A stretch of DNA of 64,000 nt from Ehretia macrophylla (GCA_037974665.1 CM075769.1:80228690-80292689); one strand, 5' to 3'. Positions 12,057 to 24,071 are shown, counted from the first letter of the stretch. Numbers and translations are program-made. The notes: a model not told the origin generated them from the letters alone.

Positions 12057-12613
12057 TTTTCAGTTATTTTTGCCCTGGTTAGGGTTGCCAAGATACTTTA
12101 TCCACCAAATCTCTATTACTGAATCCCACGGAACATAGGGCAAGACAACTTCGTTTCACGTAGAGGCTGGGCCCGCAAACCGAGGGCGTAGGGTTTGTGA
12201 CCAGGTCTCCGTCGCTCCGGTGCCCATAACTTTTGATCCGTAAGGAGTTACGCGGCGCACATCATACCATTGCAAAGCTCTCTGAGAGCTCTACGACGAG
12301 GGCAACCAGCTTGCTCGCTGTGCCCGTTATTGGAGCCCAAAATCTAACATTTTCATCAGTTTCAGGCCACTTTTCTTCTTTTGCTATGTTCTTCCGTCCC
12401 GGATCATACGTTGTGAACTGTTACAAGGATGACAACCAGACTCGCGGGATATCAGAGGGCCCTACAATGTATCGATATAACGTCATGCGAGGATGCTGCA
12501 TTGTTGATGTGGATGGGTTGTCGTTAAGCCCATTGGGCCTTTTGAATGGGCCATCTCTCTAGGCTGGGATTGTGAACCGTCAACACAAATAGGTATTGTG
12601 TCCTCAACATGAC

Positions 12614-12732
12614 GGGTGCGATCATACTAGCATCAATGCACCGGATCCCATCAGAAATCCGAAGTTAAGCGCGCCTGGGCGAGAGTAGTACTAGGATGGG
12701 TGACCCCCAGGGAAGTCCTCGTGTTGCACCCC
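12614..12732 (+). rRNA. 5S rRNA: 5S rRNA copy 19
   Basis: This copy has 119 nt: C15T, C20T, T21C, C44A, T59C, T62C and T96A. It is the 3-unit-repeat partner of copy 16. Confidence 0.9.
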
Positions 12733-12951
12733 TTTTCAGTTTTTTTTGCCATGGTTAGGGTTGCCAAGATACTTTATCCACCAAATCTCTATTACTGAAT
12801 CCCACGGAACATAGGGCAAGACAACTTCGTTTCACGTAGAGGCTGGGCCTGCAAACCGAGGGCGTAGAGTTTGTGACCAGTTCTCCGTCGCTCTGGTGCC
12901 CATAACTTTTGATCCGTACTGAGTTACGCGGCGCACAACATACTGTTGCAA

Positions 12952-12966
12952 AGCTCTCTGAGAGCT
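12952..12966. repeat. near-palindrome in 5S spacer (representative)
   Basis: AGCTCTCTGAGAGCT is a 7-bp inverted repeat around a single T. The same motif, sometimes with one or two changes, lies about 340 bp before the next gene in nearly every unit of both 5S blocks. It is missing from the shortened spacer near 26,437. No function is known to me. Confidence 0.85.
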
Positions 12967-13289
12967 CTATGTCGGGGGCAGCCAGCATGCTCACTGTGCC
13001 CGTTTTTGGAGCCCAAAATCGAACGTTTTCATCAGTTTCAGGCCACTTTTCTTCTTTTGCTCTGTTTTTCCGTCCCGGATCGTACGTCGTGAACTGTTAA
13101 AAGGACGACAACCTGACTCGCGGGACGTCAGAGGGCCCTACAACGTGTCGATATAACATCTTGCGAGGATGCTGCGTTGTTGAAGTGGATTGGTTGTCGT
13201 TAAGCCCATTGGGACTTTTGAATGGGCCATCTCTCTAGGCTGGGACTGTGAACCATTAACACATATAGGAATTGTGCCCTCAACATGAC

Positions 13290-13409
13290 GGGTGCGATCA
13301 TACCAGCACTAATGCACCGCATCCCATCAGAACTCCGAAGTTAAGCATGCTTGGACGAGAGTAGTACTAGGATAGGTAACCCCTTGCGAAGTCCTCGTGT
13401 TGCACCCCC
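13290..13409 (+). rRNA. 5S rRNA: 5S rRNA copy 20
   Basis: Differences are G31C, G58A, G66A, G85A, G89A, C95T and G98C. Four are G-to-A changes, and box C is heavily hit. Confidence 0.88.
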
Positions 13410-13967
13410 TTTTCAATTTTTTTTTCCCTGGTTAGGGTTGCCAAGATACTTTATCCACAAAATCTCTATTACTAAATCCCACGGAACATTGGGCAAGACA
13501 ACTTCGCTTCACGTAGAGGCTGGGCCCGATAAACCGAGGGTGTAGGGTTTGTAACCAGGTCTCCGTCGCTCTGGTGCCCATAACTTTTGATCCGTAAAGA
13601 GTTACGCAGCACACAGCATACCGTTGCAAAGCTCTCCAACAGCTCTACGACGGGGGCAGCCAGCTTGTTTAGTGTTCCAAATTTTGGAGCACAAAATCGA
13701 ACGTTTTCATCAATTTTATGCCACTTTTCTTCTTTTGCTCTATTTTTCCTTCCCGGATCGTACGTCGTGAGCTATTAAAAGGACGACAATCTAACAAGCG
13801 GGACGTCAGAGGGCCCTACAACGTGTCGATATAACATCTTGCGAGGATGCTGCGTTGTTGAAGCGGATGGGTTGTCGTTAATCCGATTGGGCCTTTTGAA
13901 TGGGCCATCTCTCTAGGCTGGGATTGTGAACCGTTAACACAAATAAGAATTGTGCCCTCAACATGAC

Positions 13968-14087
13968 GGGTGCGATCATACCAACACTAATGCACCGGAT
14001 CCCATCAGAACTCCGAAGTTAAGCGTGCTTGGGCGAGAGTAGTACTAGGATGGGTGACCCCCTGGGAAGTCCTCGTGTTGCATCCGC
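13968..14087 (+). rRNA. 5S rRNA: 5S rRNA copy 21
   Basis: Only G17A, C116T and C119G differ. The internal promoter is perfect, but the two 3'-end changes weaken the terminal stem. Confidence 0.95.
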
Positions 14088-14643
14088 TTTTCAATTTTTT
14101 TGCCCTGGTTAGGGTTGCCAAGATACTTTATCCACCAAATCTCTATTACTGAATCCCACGGTACATTGGGCAAGACAACTTCGCTTCACGCAGAGGCTGG
14201 GCCTGCAAACTGAGGGCGTAGGGTTTGTGACCAGGTCTCCGTCGCTCCGGTGCCTATAAGTTTTGATCCGTAAGGAGTTACGCGTGGCACAGCATACCGT
14301 TGCAAAGCTCTCTGAGACCTCTGTGACGGGGGTAGCCAGCATGCTCACTTTGCCCGTTTTTGGAGCCCAAAATCGATCGTTTTCATCAGTTTCAGGCCAC
14401 TTTTCTTCTTTTGCTCTATTTTTCCATCCCGTATCGTACGTCGTTAACTATTAAAAGGACGACAACCTAACTCGTGGGACATCAGAGGGCCGTACAACTT
14501 GTCGATATCACTTCCTGCAAGCATGCTGCGTTGTTTAAGCGGATGGGTTGTTGTTAGGCCCATTGGGCCTTTTGAATGGGCCATCTCTCTAAGCTGCGAC
14601 TGTGAACAGTTAAGACATAAAGAAATTGTGGCCTCAAAATGAC

Positions 14644-14763
14644 GGGTGCGATCATACCAGCACTAATGCACCGGATCCCATCAGAACTCCGAAGTTAAGC
14701 GTGCTTGGGCGAGAGTAGTACTAGGATGGGTGAACCCCTGGGAAGTCCTCGTGTTGAATCGTT
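14644..14763 (+). rRNA. 5S rRNA: 5S rRNA copy 22, 3' end degraded
   Basis: Bases 1-90 match the consensus exactly, followed by C91A. The last seven bases read AATCGTT instead of CACCCCC, so the 3' strand of the terminal stem (helix I) is lost. The promoter may work, but the RNA would be abnormal. Confidence 0.88.
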
Positions 14764-15320
14764 TTTTCAATTTTTTTTGCCCTAGTTAGGGTTGCCAAGA
14801 TACTTTATCCACCAAATCTCTATTACTGAATGCCACGGAACATTGGGCAAGACAACTTCGCTTCACGTAGATGCTGGGCCCGCAAACCGAGGGCGTAGGG
14901 TTTGTGACCAGGTCTCCGTCGCTCCGGTGCCCATAACTTTTGATCCGTAAAGAGTTACGCGGTGCACAGCATACCGGTGCAAAGCTCTCTGAGACCTCTG
15001 CGACGGGGGCAGCCAGCATGCTTGCTGGGCCCATTTTTGGAGCCCAAAATCGATCGTTTTCATCATTTTCAGGCCACTTTTCTTCTTTTGCTCTGTTTTT
15101 TCATCCCGTATCGTACGTCGTTAACTATTAAAAGGACGACAACCTAACTCGCGGGACAACAGAGGGCCGTACACCTTGTCGATATCACTTCCTGCAAGCA
15201 TGCTGCATTGTTTAAGCGGATGGGTTGTCGTTAGGCCCATTGGGCCTTTTGAATGGGCCATCTCTCTAAGCTGCGACAGTGAACAGTTAACACATAATGA
15301 AATTGTACCGTCAACATGAC

Positions 15321-15439
15321 GGGTGCGATTATACCAGCACTAATGCACCGGATCCCATCAGAACTCTGAAGTTAAGCGTGCTTGGGCAAGAATAGTACTA
15401 GGATGGGTGACCCCCTGAGAAGTCCTCGTGTTGCACCCC
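15321..15439 (+). rRNA. 5S rRNA: 5S rRNA copy 23
   Basis: This copy has 119 nt: C10T, C47T, G68A, G72A and G98A. All changes are transitions of the deamination type. G68A and G72A touch the IE element. Confidence 0.92.
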
Positions 15440-15910
15440 TTTTCAATTTTGTTTGCCCTGGTTAGGGTTGCCAAGATACTTTATCCACCAAATCTCTATT
15501 ACTGAATCCCATGGAACATTGGGCAAGACAACTTCGCTTCACATAGAGGCTGGGGCCGCAAACCGAGGGCGTAGTGTTTGTGACCAAGTCTCCGTCAATC
15601 CGGTGCCCTTAACTTCTTATCCGTAAGGAGTTACCCAGCGCACAGCATCCCCTTGCAAAGCTCTTTGAGAGCTCTACGCCGGGGGCAGCTAGCTTGCTTG
15701 CTGTGCCCATTTTTGGAGCCAAAATCGAACATTTTCATCAGTTTCAGTCCACTTTTCTTCTTTTTCTCTATTTTTTGCATCCCGGATCGTACATAGTGAA
15801 CTGTTAAAAGGACAACAGCCTGACTCGCGGGACATCAGAGGACCCTACAACGTGTTGATATCACGTCTTGCGAGGATGCTGCGTTGTTGAAGCAGATAGG
15901 TTGTCGTTAA

Positions 15911-15934
15911 GCCCATTGGGCCTTTTGAATGGGC
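15911..15934. repeat. conserved inverted repeat, -86 to -63 of 5S gene (representative)
   Basis: GCCCATT, 10 nt, then AATGGGC form a perfect 7-bp stem upstream of copy 24. The same arrangement is kept at the same distance before almost every gene in the window, while most spacer sequence drifts. It lies outside the known minimal plant 5S promoter. A regulatory or structural role is only inferred. Confidence 0.8.
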
Positions 15935-15967
15935 CATCTCTCTAGGCTGGGACTGTGAACCGTTAAC

Positions 15968-15996
15968 ACATATAGGAATTGTGCCCTCAACATGAC
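15968..15996 (+). promoter_or_regulatory. 5S upstream promoter elements (representative, copy 24)
   Basis: ATATAG lies at -27 to -22, GC at -14/-13 and C at -1 relative to the gene start at 15,997. Plant 5S genes, studied best in Arabidopsis, need a TATA-like motif near -28, GC near -12 and C at -1. The same block precedes most copies here. Some carry ACATAAAG or AAATAAG instead of ACATATAG (for example before copies 6, 17, 21 and 46). Confidence 0.8.
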
Positions 15997-16116
15997 GGGT
16001 GCGATCATACCATCGCTAATGCACCGGATCCCATCAGAACTCCGAAGTTAAGCGTGCTTGGGCGAGAGTAGTACTAGGATGGGTGACCCCCTGGGAAGTC
16101 CTCGTGTTGCACCCTC
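15997..16116 (+). rRNA. 5S rRNA: 5S rRNA copy 24
   Basis: Only G17T, A19G and C119T differ. Internal and upstream promoter elements and the terminator are all intact. This is one of the best candidates for an active gene. Confidence 0.95.
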
Positions 16117-16131
16117 TTTTCAATTTTTTTT
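16117..16131 (+). terminator. Pol III terminator of 5S copy 24 (representative)
   Basis: TTTT directly follows the gene, then CAA, then TTTTTTTT. Four or more T residues on the sense strand stop Pol III. The double T run follows almost every copy in the window. Confidence 0.85.
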
Positions 16132-16673
16132 GCCCTGGTTAGGGTTGCCAAGATACTTTATCCACCAAATCTCTATTACTGAGTCCCACGGAACATTGGG
16201 CAAGACAACTTCGCTTCACGTAGAGGCTGGGCCCGATAAACCGAGGGCGTAGGGTTTGTGACCAGGTCTTCGTCGCTCCGGTGCCCATAAATTTTGATCC
16301 GTAATGAGTTACGCGGCACACAACATACCATTGCAAAGCTCTCTGAGAGCTCTACGGCGGGGACAGCTATCATGCCCGCTGTGCCCCTTTTTGGAGCCCA
16401 AAATCGAATGTTTTCATCTATTTCAGGCCACTTTTCTTCTTTTGCTCTGTTTTTCATCCCGTATCGTACGTCGTGAACTGTTAAAAGGACGACAACCTGA
16501 CTCGCGGGACATCAGAGGACCGTACAACGTGTCGATATCACGTCCTGCAAGCATGTTACGTTGTTTAAGCGGATAGGTTGTCGTTAGGCCCATTGGACCT
16601 TTTGAATGGGCCATCTCCCTAGGTTGCGACTGTGAACAGTTAACACATAAAGAAATTTTGCCGTCAACATGAC

Positions 16674-16793
16674 GGGTGCGATCATACCAGAACTAATGCA
16701 CCAGATCCCATCAGAACTTCGAAGTTAAGCGTGCTTGGGCGAGAGTAGTACTAGGATGGGTGACCCCCTGGGAAGTCCTCGTGTTACACCCCC
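16674..16793 (+). rRNA. 5S rRNA: 5S rRNA copy 25
   Basis: Differences are C18A, G30A, C46T and G113A. The promoter boxes are intact. G113A is shared with the next copy. Confidence 0.94.
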
Positions 16794-17349
16794 TTTTCAA
16801 TTTTTTTTTGCCCCGGTTAGGGTTGCCAAGATAGTTTATCCGCCAAATCTCTATTACTGAATCCCACGGAACATTGGGCAAGACAAATTCGCTTCACGTA
16901 GAGGCTGGGCCCGCAAACCGAGGGCGTAGGGTTTGTGACCAGGTCTCTGTCGCTCCGGTGCCAATAACTTTTAATCCGTAAGGTGTTATACAGCGCACAA
17001 CATACCGTTGCAAAGCTCTCTGAGAGCTCTAAGACGGGGGTAGCCAGCTTGCTCGCTGTGCTCGTATTTGGTGCCCAAAATCGAACGTTTTCATCAGTTT
17101 CTGGCCGCTTTTATCCTTTTCTCTATTTTTTCATCCAGGATCGTACGTCGTGAACTGTTAAAAAACGACAACCAGACTTCCGGGCCATCAGAGAGCCCAT
17201 CAATGTGTTGATATCACGTCCTGCATGGAAGCTGGATTGTTGAAGTGGATGGGTTGTCGTTAAGCCCATTGGGCCTTTTGAATGGGCCATCTCTCTAGGC
17301 TGGGACTGTGAACCGTTAACACATATAGGAATTGTGCCCTCAACATGAC

Positions 17350-17469
17350 GGGTGCGATCATACCAGCACTAATGTACCGGATCCCATCAGAACTCTGAAG
17401 TTAAGCGTGCTTGGGCGAGAGTAGTACAAGGATGGGTGACCCCCTAGGAAGTCCTTGTGTTACACCCCC
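17350..17469 (+). rRNA. 5S rRNA: 5S rRNA copy 26
   Basis: Differences are C26T, C47T, T79A, G97A, C107T and G113A. Apart from T79A these are transitions. Confidence 0.92.
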
Positions 17470-18018
17470 TTTTCAATTTTTTTGCCGCGGCTAGGGTTGC
17501 CAAGATACTTTATCCACCAAATCTCTATTACTGAATCCCACAGAACATTGGGCAAGACAACTTCGCTTCACGTAGAGGCTGGGCCCGCAAACCGAGGGCT
17601 TAGGGTTTGTGACCAGGTCTCCGTCTCTCCGGTGCCCATAACTTTTGATTCGTAAGGCATTACGCGGCGCACAGCATACCGTTGCAATGCTCTCTGAGAC
17701 CTCTATGACAGGGGCAGCCAGCGCTGTGCCCGTTCTTGGAGCCCAAAATCGAACATTTTCATCAGTTTCAGGCCACTCTTCTTCTTTTGCGCTATTTTTT
17801 CATCCCGGATCATACGTTGTGAACTGTTAAAATGACGACAACCTGACTCGCTGGACGTAAAAGGGCCCTACAACATGTCGATATAACATCTTCTGAGGTT
17901 GCTGCGTTGTTGAAGCTGATGGGTTGTCGTTAAGCCCATTGGGCCTTTTGAATGGGCCATCTTTCTAGGCTAGGACTGTGAACCGTTAACACATATAGGA
18001 ATTGTGCCTCAACCTGAC

Positions 18019-18138
18019 GGGTGCAATCATACCAGCACTAACGCACCGGATCCCATCAGAACTCCGAAGTTAAGCGTGCTTGGACGAGAGTAGTAGTAGG
18101 ATGGGTGACCCCGTGGGAAGTCCTCGTGTTGCACCTCC
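18019..18138 (+). rRNA. 5S rRNA: 5S rRNA copy 27
   Basis: Differences are G7A, T24C, G66A, C78G, C95G and C118T. The following spacer carries a 41-bp deletion. Confidence 0.91.
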
Positions 18139-18487
18139 TTTTCAATTTTTTTTGCCCTGGTTAGGGTTGCCATGATACTTTATCCACCAAATCTCTATTA
18201 CTGAGTCCCACGAAACATTGGGAAAGACAACTTCGCTTCACGTAGAGGCTGGGCCCGATAAACCGAGGGCGTAGGGTTTGTGACCAGGTCTCCGTCGTTT
18301 CGGTGCCCATAACTTTTGATCCGTAATGAGCTACGCAGTGCACAACATACCGTTACAAAGCTCTCTAAGAGCTCTACTTTGGGGGCAGCGAGCATGCTCG
18401 CTATGTTCCTTTCTGGAGCCCAAAATCAAACGTTTCCATCAGTTTCAGGCCACTTTTCTTCTTTTGCTCTGTTTTTCCGCCCGAATC

Positions 18488-18502
18488 GTACGTCAGAGGG
18501 CC
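18488..18502 (+). other. spacer deletion point (41 bp missing)
   Basis: TACGTC is followed at once by AGAGGGCC. In other units ACGTC occurs both before and after the missing 41 bp (TACGTCGTGAAC and GGGACGTCAGAGG), so deletion between 5-bp direct repeats fits well. Confidence 0.8.
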
Positions 18503-18654
18503 CTACAACGTGTCGATATCACGTCTTCCAAGCATGCTGCGTTGTTGAAGTGGACGGGTTGTCGTTAAGCCCATTGGGCCTTTTGAATGGGCCATCTCTC
18601 TAGGCTGGGACTGTGAATAGTTAACACATAAAGGAATTGTGCCCTCAACATGAC

Positions 18655-18774
18655 AGGTGCGATCATACCATCACTAATGCACCAGATCCCATCAGAACTC
18701 CGAAGTTAAGCGTGCTTGGGCGAGAGTAGTACTAGGATGGGTGACCACCTGGGAAGTCCACGTGTTGTACCCCC
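18655..18774 (+). rRNA. 5S rRNA: 5S rRNA copy 28
   Basis: Differences are G1A, G17T, G30A, C93A, T106A and C114T. Box A and the IE element are intact. Confidence 0.92.
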
Positions 18775-19330
18775 TTTTCAATATTTTTTGCCCTGGGTAG
18801 GGTTGCCATGATACTTTATCCACCAAATCTCTATTACTGAATCCCACAGAACATTGGGCAGGACAACTTCGCTTCACGTAGGGCTGGGCCCGCAAACCGA
18901 GGGCGTAGGGTTTGTGACCATGTCTCCATTGATCCGGTGCCCATAACTTTTGATCCGTAAGGAGTTACGCGGCGCACAGCATACCGTTGCAAACCTCTCT
19001 GAGACCTCTACGACAGGGGAAGCCAGCTTACTCGCTGTGCCCCTTTTTGGAGCTCAAAATCGAAAGTTTTCATCAGTTTTAGGCCACTTTTCTTCTTTTG
19101 CTCTGTTTTTCCGTCCAGGATCGTACGTCGTGAACAGTTAAAAGGATGACAATCTGACTCGCGGGACATCAGAGGGCCCTACATTGTGTTGATATCACGT
19201 CCTGCGAGGATGCTGCGTTGTTGAAGCGAATGGGTTGTCGTTAAGCCTATTGGGCCTTTTGAATGGGCCATCTCTCTAGGCTGGGATTGTGAACCGTTAA
19301 CACATATAGGAATTGTGCCCTCAACATGAC

Positions 19331-19450
19331 TGGTGCGTTCATACCAGCACTAATGCACTGGATCCCATCAGAACTCCGAAGTTAAGCGTGCTTGGGCGAG
19401 AGTAGTGCAAGGATGGATTACCCACTGGGAAGTCCTCGTGTTGCACCCCC
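19331..19450 (+). rRNA. 5S rRNA: 5S rRNA copy 29, diverged
   Basis: Differences are G1T, A8T, C29T, A77G, T79A, G87A, G89T and C94A. It is the first carrier of the A77G+T79A pair (GTAGTGCAAGG) that recurs in copies 34, 38, 42 and 44. Box C is damaged. Confidence 0.87.
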
Positions 19451-20007
19451 TTTTCAATATTTTTTGCCCTGGTTAGGGTTGCCAAGATACTTTATCCACC
19501 AATTCTCTATTACTGAATCCCACGGAACATTGGGCAAGACAACTTCGCTTCACGTAGAGGCTGGGCCCGCAAACCGAGGGCATAGGGTTTGTGACTAGGT
19601 CTCCGTCGCTCCGGTGCCCATAACTTTTGATTCGTAAGGAGTTATGCGGCGTACAACATACCGTTGCAAAGCTGTCTGAGACCTCTATGACCGGAGCAGC
19701 CAACTTGCTCGCTGTGCCCCTTTTTGGAGGCCAAAATCGAACGTTTCCATCAGTTTTGGGCCACTTTTATTCTTTTGCTATGTTTTTTCGTCCTGGATCG
19801 TACGTCGTGAACTATTAAAAGGATGACAATGTGACTTGTGGGACATCAGAGGACCCTACAACGTGTCGATATCACGTCTTCCAAGCATGCTGCATTGTTG
19901 AAGCGGACGGGTTGTCGTTAAGCCCATTGGGCCTTTTGAATGGGCTATCTCTCCAGGCTGGGACTGTGAACCCTTAACATATATAGGAATTGTGCCCTCA
20001 ACATGAC

Positions 20008-20126
20008 GGGTGTGATCATACCAGCAATAATGAAACGGATCCCATCAGAACTCCGAAGTTAAGCGTGCTTGGGCGAGAGTAGTACTAGGATGGGTGACCC
20101 CCTGTGAAGTCCTCGTGTTGTACCCC
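20008..20126 (+). rRNA. 5S rRNA: 5S rRNA copy 30
   Basis: This copy has 119 nt: C6T, C20A, C26A, C28A, G98T and C114T. G98T runs through copies 30-32. Confidence 0.91.
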
Positions 20127-20684
20127 TTTTTCAATATTTTTTGCCCTGGTGTGGGTTGCCAAGATACTTTATCCACCAAATCTGTATTACTGAATCCCAC
20201 GGAACATTGGGCAAGGCAACTTTGCTTCACGTAAGGGCTGGGCCCGCAAACCGAGTGCGTAGGGTTTGTGACCAGGTCTCCGTCGATCTGGTGCCCATAA
20301 CTTTTGATCCGTAAGGAGTTACGCGGCGCAAAGCATACCGTTGCAAAGCTCTCTGAGACCTCTACGACGAAGGCAGCCAGCTTGCTTGCTGTGCCCGTTT
20401 TTGGATCTCAAAATCGAACGTTTTCATCAGTTTCAGGCCAATTTTCTTCTTTTGCTCTGTTTTTCCAGCCCGGATCATACGTTGTGAACTGTTAAAAGGA
20501 CGACAACCTAACTCGTGGGACATCAGATGGCACTACAACATGTCGATATAACGTCTTCTGAGGTTGCTGCGTTGTTGAAGCGGATGGGTTGTCGTTAAGC
20601 CCATTGGGCCTTTTGAATGGGCCATCTCTCTAGGCTGGGACTGTGAACCGTTAACACATATAGGAATTGTGCCCTCAACATGAC

Positions 20685-20804
20685 GGGTGCGATCATACTA
20701 GCACTAATGCAACGGATCCCATCAGAACTCCGAAGTTAAGCTTGCTTGGGCGAGAGTAGTACTAGGATGGGTGACCCCTTGTGAAGTCCTCGTGTTGCAC
20801 CCCC
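20685..20804 (+). rRNA. 5S rRNA: 5S rRNA copy 31
   Basis: Differences are C15T, C28A, G58T, C95T and G98T. C28A, C95T and G98T are shared with copy 32. Confidence 0.93.
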
Positions 20805-21361
20805 TTTTCAATTTTTTTTGCCCCGGTTTGGGTTGCCAAGATACTTTATCCACCAAATCTCTATTACTGAATCCCACGGAACATTGGGCAAGACAACTTC
20901 GCTTCACGTAGGGGCTGGGCCCGCAAACCGAGGGCGTAGGGTTTGTAACCAGGTCTCTGTCGCTCCGGTGCCCATAACTTTTGATCCGTAAGGAGTTACG
21001 TGGCGCACAGCATACCGTTGCAAAGCTCTCTGAGACCTCTACGATGGTAGCAGCCAGCTTGCTCGCTGTGCCCCTTTTTGGAGCTCAAAATGGAAAGTTT
21101 TCATCAGTTTCAGGCCACTTTTCTTCTTTTGCTCTGTTTTTCCGTCCCGGATCATACGTTGTGAACTGTTAAAAGGATGACAACCTGACTCGCGGGAGGT
21201 CAGAGGGCTCTACAACGTGTCGATATAACGTCTTCCGAGGTTGCTTCGTTATTGAAGCTGATGGGTTGTCGTTAAGCACATTGGGCCTTTTGAATGGGCC
21301 ATCGCTCTAGGTTAGGACTGTGAACCGTTAGCACATATAGGAATTGTGCCCTCAACATGAC

Positions 21362-21481
21362 GGGTGCGATCATACCAGCACTAATGCAACGAATCCCATC
21401 AGAACTCTGAAGTTAAGCGTGCTTGGACGAGGGTAGTATTAGGATGGGTGACCCCTTGTGAAGTCCTCGTGTTGCACCCCC
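21362..21481 (+). rRNA. 5S rRNA: 5S rRNA copy 32
   Basis: Differences are C28A, G31A, C47T, G66A, A71G, C78T, C95T and G98T. It looks like copy 31 with further decay. Confidence 0.9.
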
Positions 21482-22039
21482 TTTTCTATTTTTTTTGCCC
21501 TGGTTAGGGTTGCCAAGATACTTTATCCACCAAATCTCTTTTACCGAATACCACGGAACATTTGGCAAGACAACTTCGCTTCACGTCGAGGCTGGGCCCG
21601 ATAAACCGAGGGCGTAGTGTTTATGACCAGGTCTCTGTCGCTCCAGTGCCCATAACTTTCGATCCGTCATGAGTTACGCGGTGCACAGCATACCATTGCA
21701 AAGCTCTCTGAGAGCTCTACGACGGGGGCAGCTGGCATGCTCGCTGTGCTTCTTTTTGGAGCCCAAAATCGATCGTTTTCAACAGCTTTAGGCCACTTTT
21801 CTTCTTTTGCTCTGTTTTGCCGTCCCGGATCGTACGTCGTGAACTGTTAAAAGAACAACAACCTGACTCGCGGGACATCAGAGGGCCCTACAACGTGTCG
21901 ATATAACATCTTCCAAGCATGCTGCGTTGTTGAAGCGGACGGGTTGTCGTTAAGCCCACTGGGCCTTTTGAATGGGCCATCTCTCTAGGCTGGGACTATG
22001 AACAGTTAACACATAATGGAATTGTGCCCTCAACATGAC

Positions 22040-22158
22040 GGGTGCGATCATAACTGCACTAATGCACCGGATCCCATCAGAACTCCGAAGTTAAGTGTGC
22101 TTAGGAGAGAGTAGTACTAGGATGGTGACCACTTGGGAAGTCCTCGTGTTGCACCCCC
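22040..22158 (+). rRNA. 5S rRNA: 5S rRNA copy 33
   Basis: This copy has 119 nt: C14A, A16T, C57T, G64A, C67A, one G lost at 85-87, C93A and C95T. Box A and box C are both altered, so it is probably inactive. Confidence 0.87.
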
Positions 22159-22716
22159 TTTTCAATTTTTTTTTGCCATGGTTAGGGTTGCCAAGATACT
22201 TTATCCAACAAATCTCTATTACTGAATCCCACGGAACATTGGGCAAGACAACTTCGCTTCACGTAGAGGCTGGGCCCGTAAACCGAGGGCGTAGGGTTTG
22301 TAACCAGGTCTGAGTCACTCCGGTGCCCATAACTTTTGATCCGTAAGGAGTTACGCGGCGCACAACATACAGTTGCAAAGCTCTCGGAGAGCTCTACGAC
22401 TGGGGCTGCCAGCTTGCTCGCTGTGCCCATTTTTGGTGCCCAAAATCGAACGTCTTCATCAGTTTCAGGTCAATTTTCTTCTCTTGCTCTGTTTTTCCGT
22501 CCATGATCGTACGTCGTGAAAAGTTAAAAGGACGACAACCTGACTCGCGGGACATCAGAGGGCCATACAATGTGTTGATATCACGTCCTGCGAGGATGCT
22601 GCGTTTTTGAAGCGGATGGGTTGTGGTTAAGCCCATTGGGCCTATTGAATGGGCCATCTCTCTAGGCTGGGACTGTGAACCGTTAACACATATTGGAATT
22701 GTGCCCTCAACATGAC

Positions 22717-22836
22717 TGGTGCGATCATACCAGCACTAATGCACCGGATCCCATCAGAACTCCGAAGTTAAGCGTGCTTGGGCGAAAGTAGTGCAAGGAT
22801 GGGTGACCCCCTGGGAATTCCTCGTGTTGCACCCCC
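22717..22836 (+). rRNA. 5S rRNA: 5S rRNA copy 34
   Basis: Differences are G1T, G70A, A77G, T79A and G102T. It belongs to the A77G+T79A lineage and shares G1T with copy 29, five units upstream. Confidence 0.91.
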
Positions 22837-23393
22837 TTTTCAAATTTTTTTGCCCTGGTTAGGGTTGCCAAAATACTTTATCCATCAAATCTCTATTACT
22901 GAATCCCACGGAACATTGAGGAAGAAAACTTCGCTTCACGTGGAAGCTGGGCCCGCAAACCGAGGGCGTAGGGTTTGTAACCAGCTCTCCGTCGCTCTGG
23001 TGCCCATAACTTTTGATTAGTAAGGAGTTACGCAGCGTACAGCATACCGTTGCAAAGCTCTCTGAGACCTCTACAACGGTGGCAGCCAGCTTGCTCGCTG
23101 TGCCCATTTTTGGAGCCCAGAATCAAACTTTTTCATCAGTTTCAGGCCACGTTTCTTCTTTTTCTCTATTTTTCTATCCCGGATCATACGTTGTGAACTG
23201 TTAAAAGGACGACAACCGGACTCACGGTACGTCATAGGGCCCTACAATGTTTTGATATAACGTCTTGTGAGGTTGCTGCGTTGTTGAAGCGGATGGGTTG
23301 TTGTTAAGCCCATTGGGCCTTTTGAATGGGCCATCTCTCTAGGCTGGGACTGTGAACCGTTAACACATATAGGAATTGTGCCCTCAACATGAC

Positions 23394-23513
23394 GGGTGCG
23401 ATCATACTAGCACTAATGCACTGGATCCCATCAGAACTCGAAAGTTAAGCGTGCTTGGGCGAGAGTAGTACTAGAATGGGTGACCCCCTAGGAAGTCCTC
23501 GTGTTGCACCCCC
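23394..23513 (+). rRNA. 5S rRNA: 5S rRNA copy 35
   Basis: Differences are C15T, C29T, C47G, G48A, G82A and G97A. Box A is intact. Confidence 0.92.
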
Positions 23514-24071
23514 TTTTCAATTTTTTTTCCCCAGGTTAGGGTTGCCAAGATACTTTATCCACCAAATCTCTATTACTGAATCCCACGGAACATTGGGAAA
23601 GACAACTTCGCTTCACGTAGAGGCTGGGCCCAATAAACCAAGGGCGTAGGGTTTGCGACAAGATCTCCGTCGCTCCGGTGCCCATAACTTTTGATCCGTA
23701 AGGAGTTACGCAGCGCACAGCATACCGTTGCAAAGCTCTCTGAGACCACTGTGACGGGGGCAGCCAGCATGCTCGCTGTGCCCATTTTTGGAGCCCAAAA
23801 TCAAACGTTTTCATCAATTTCAGGTCACTTTTCTTCTTTTGCTCTATTTTTCCATCCCAGATTGTACGTCGTGAACTGTTAAAAGGACGACAACCTGACT
23901 CGCGGGACATCAGAAGGCCCTACAACGTGTCGATATCACGTCTTACAAGCATGCTGCGTTGTTGAAGCGGATGGGTTGTCGTTAAGCCCATTGGGCCTTT
24001 TGAATGGGCCATCTCTCTAGGCTGGGACTGTGAACAGTTAACACATAAAGGAATTGTGCCCTCAACATGAC

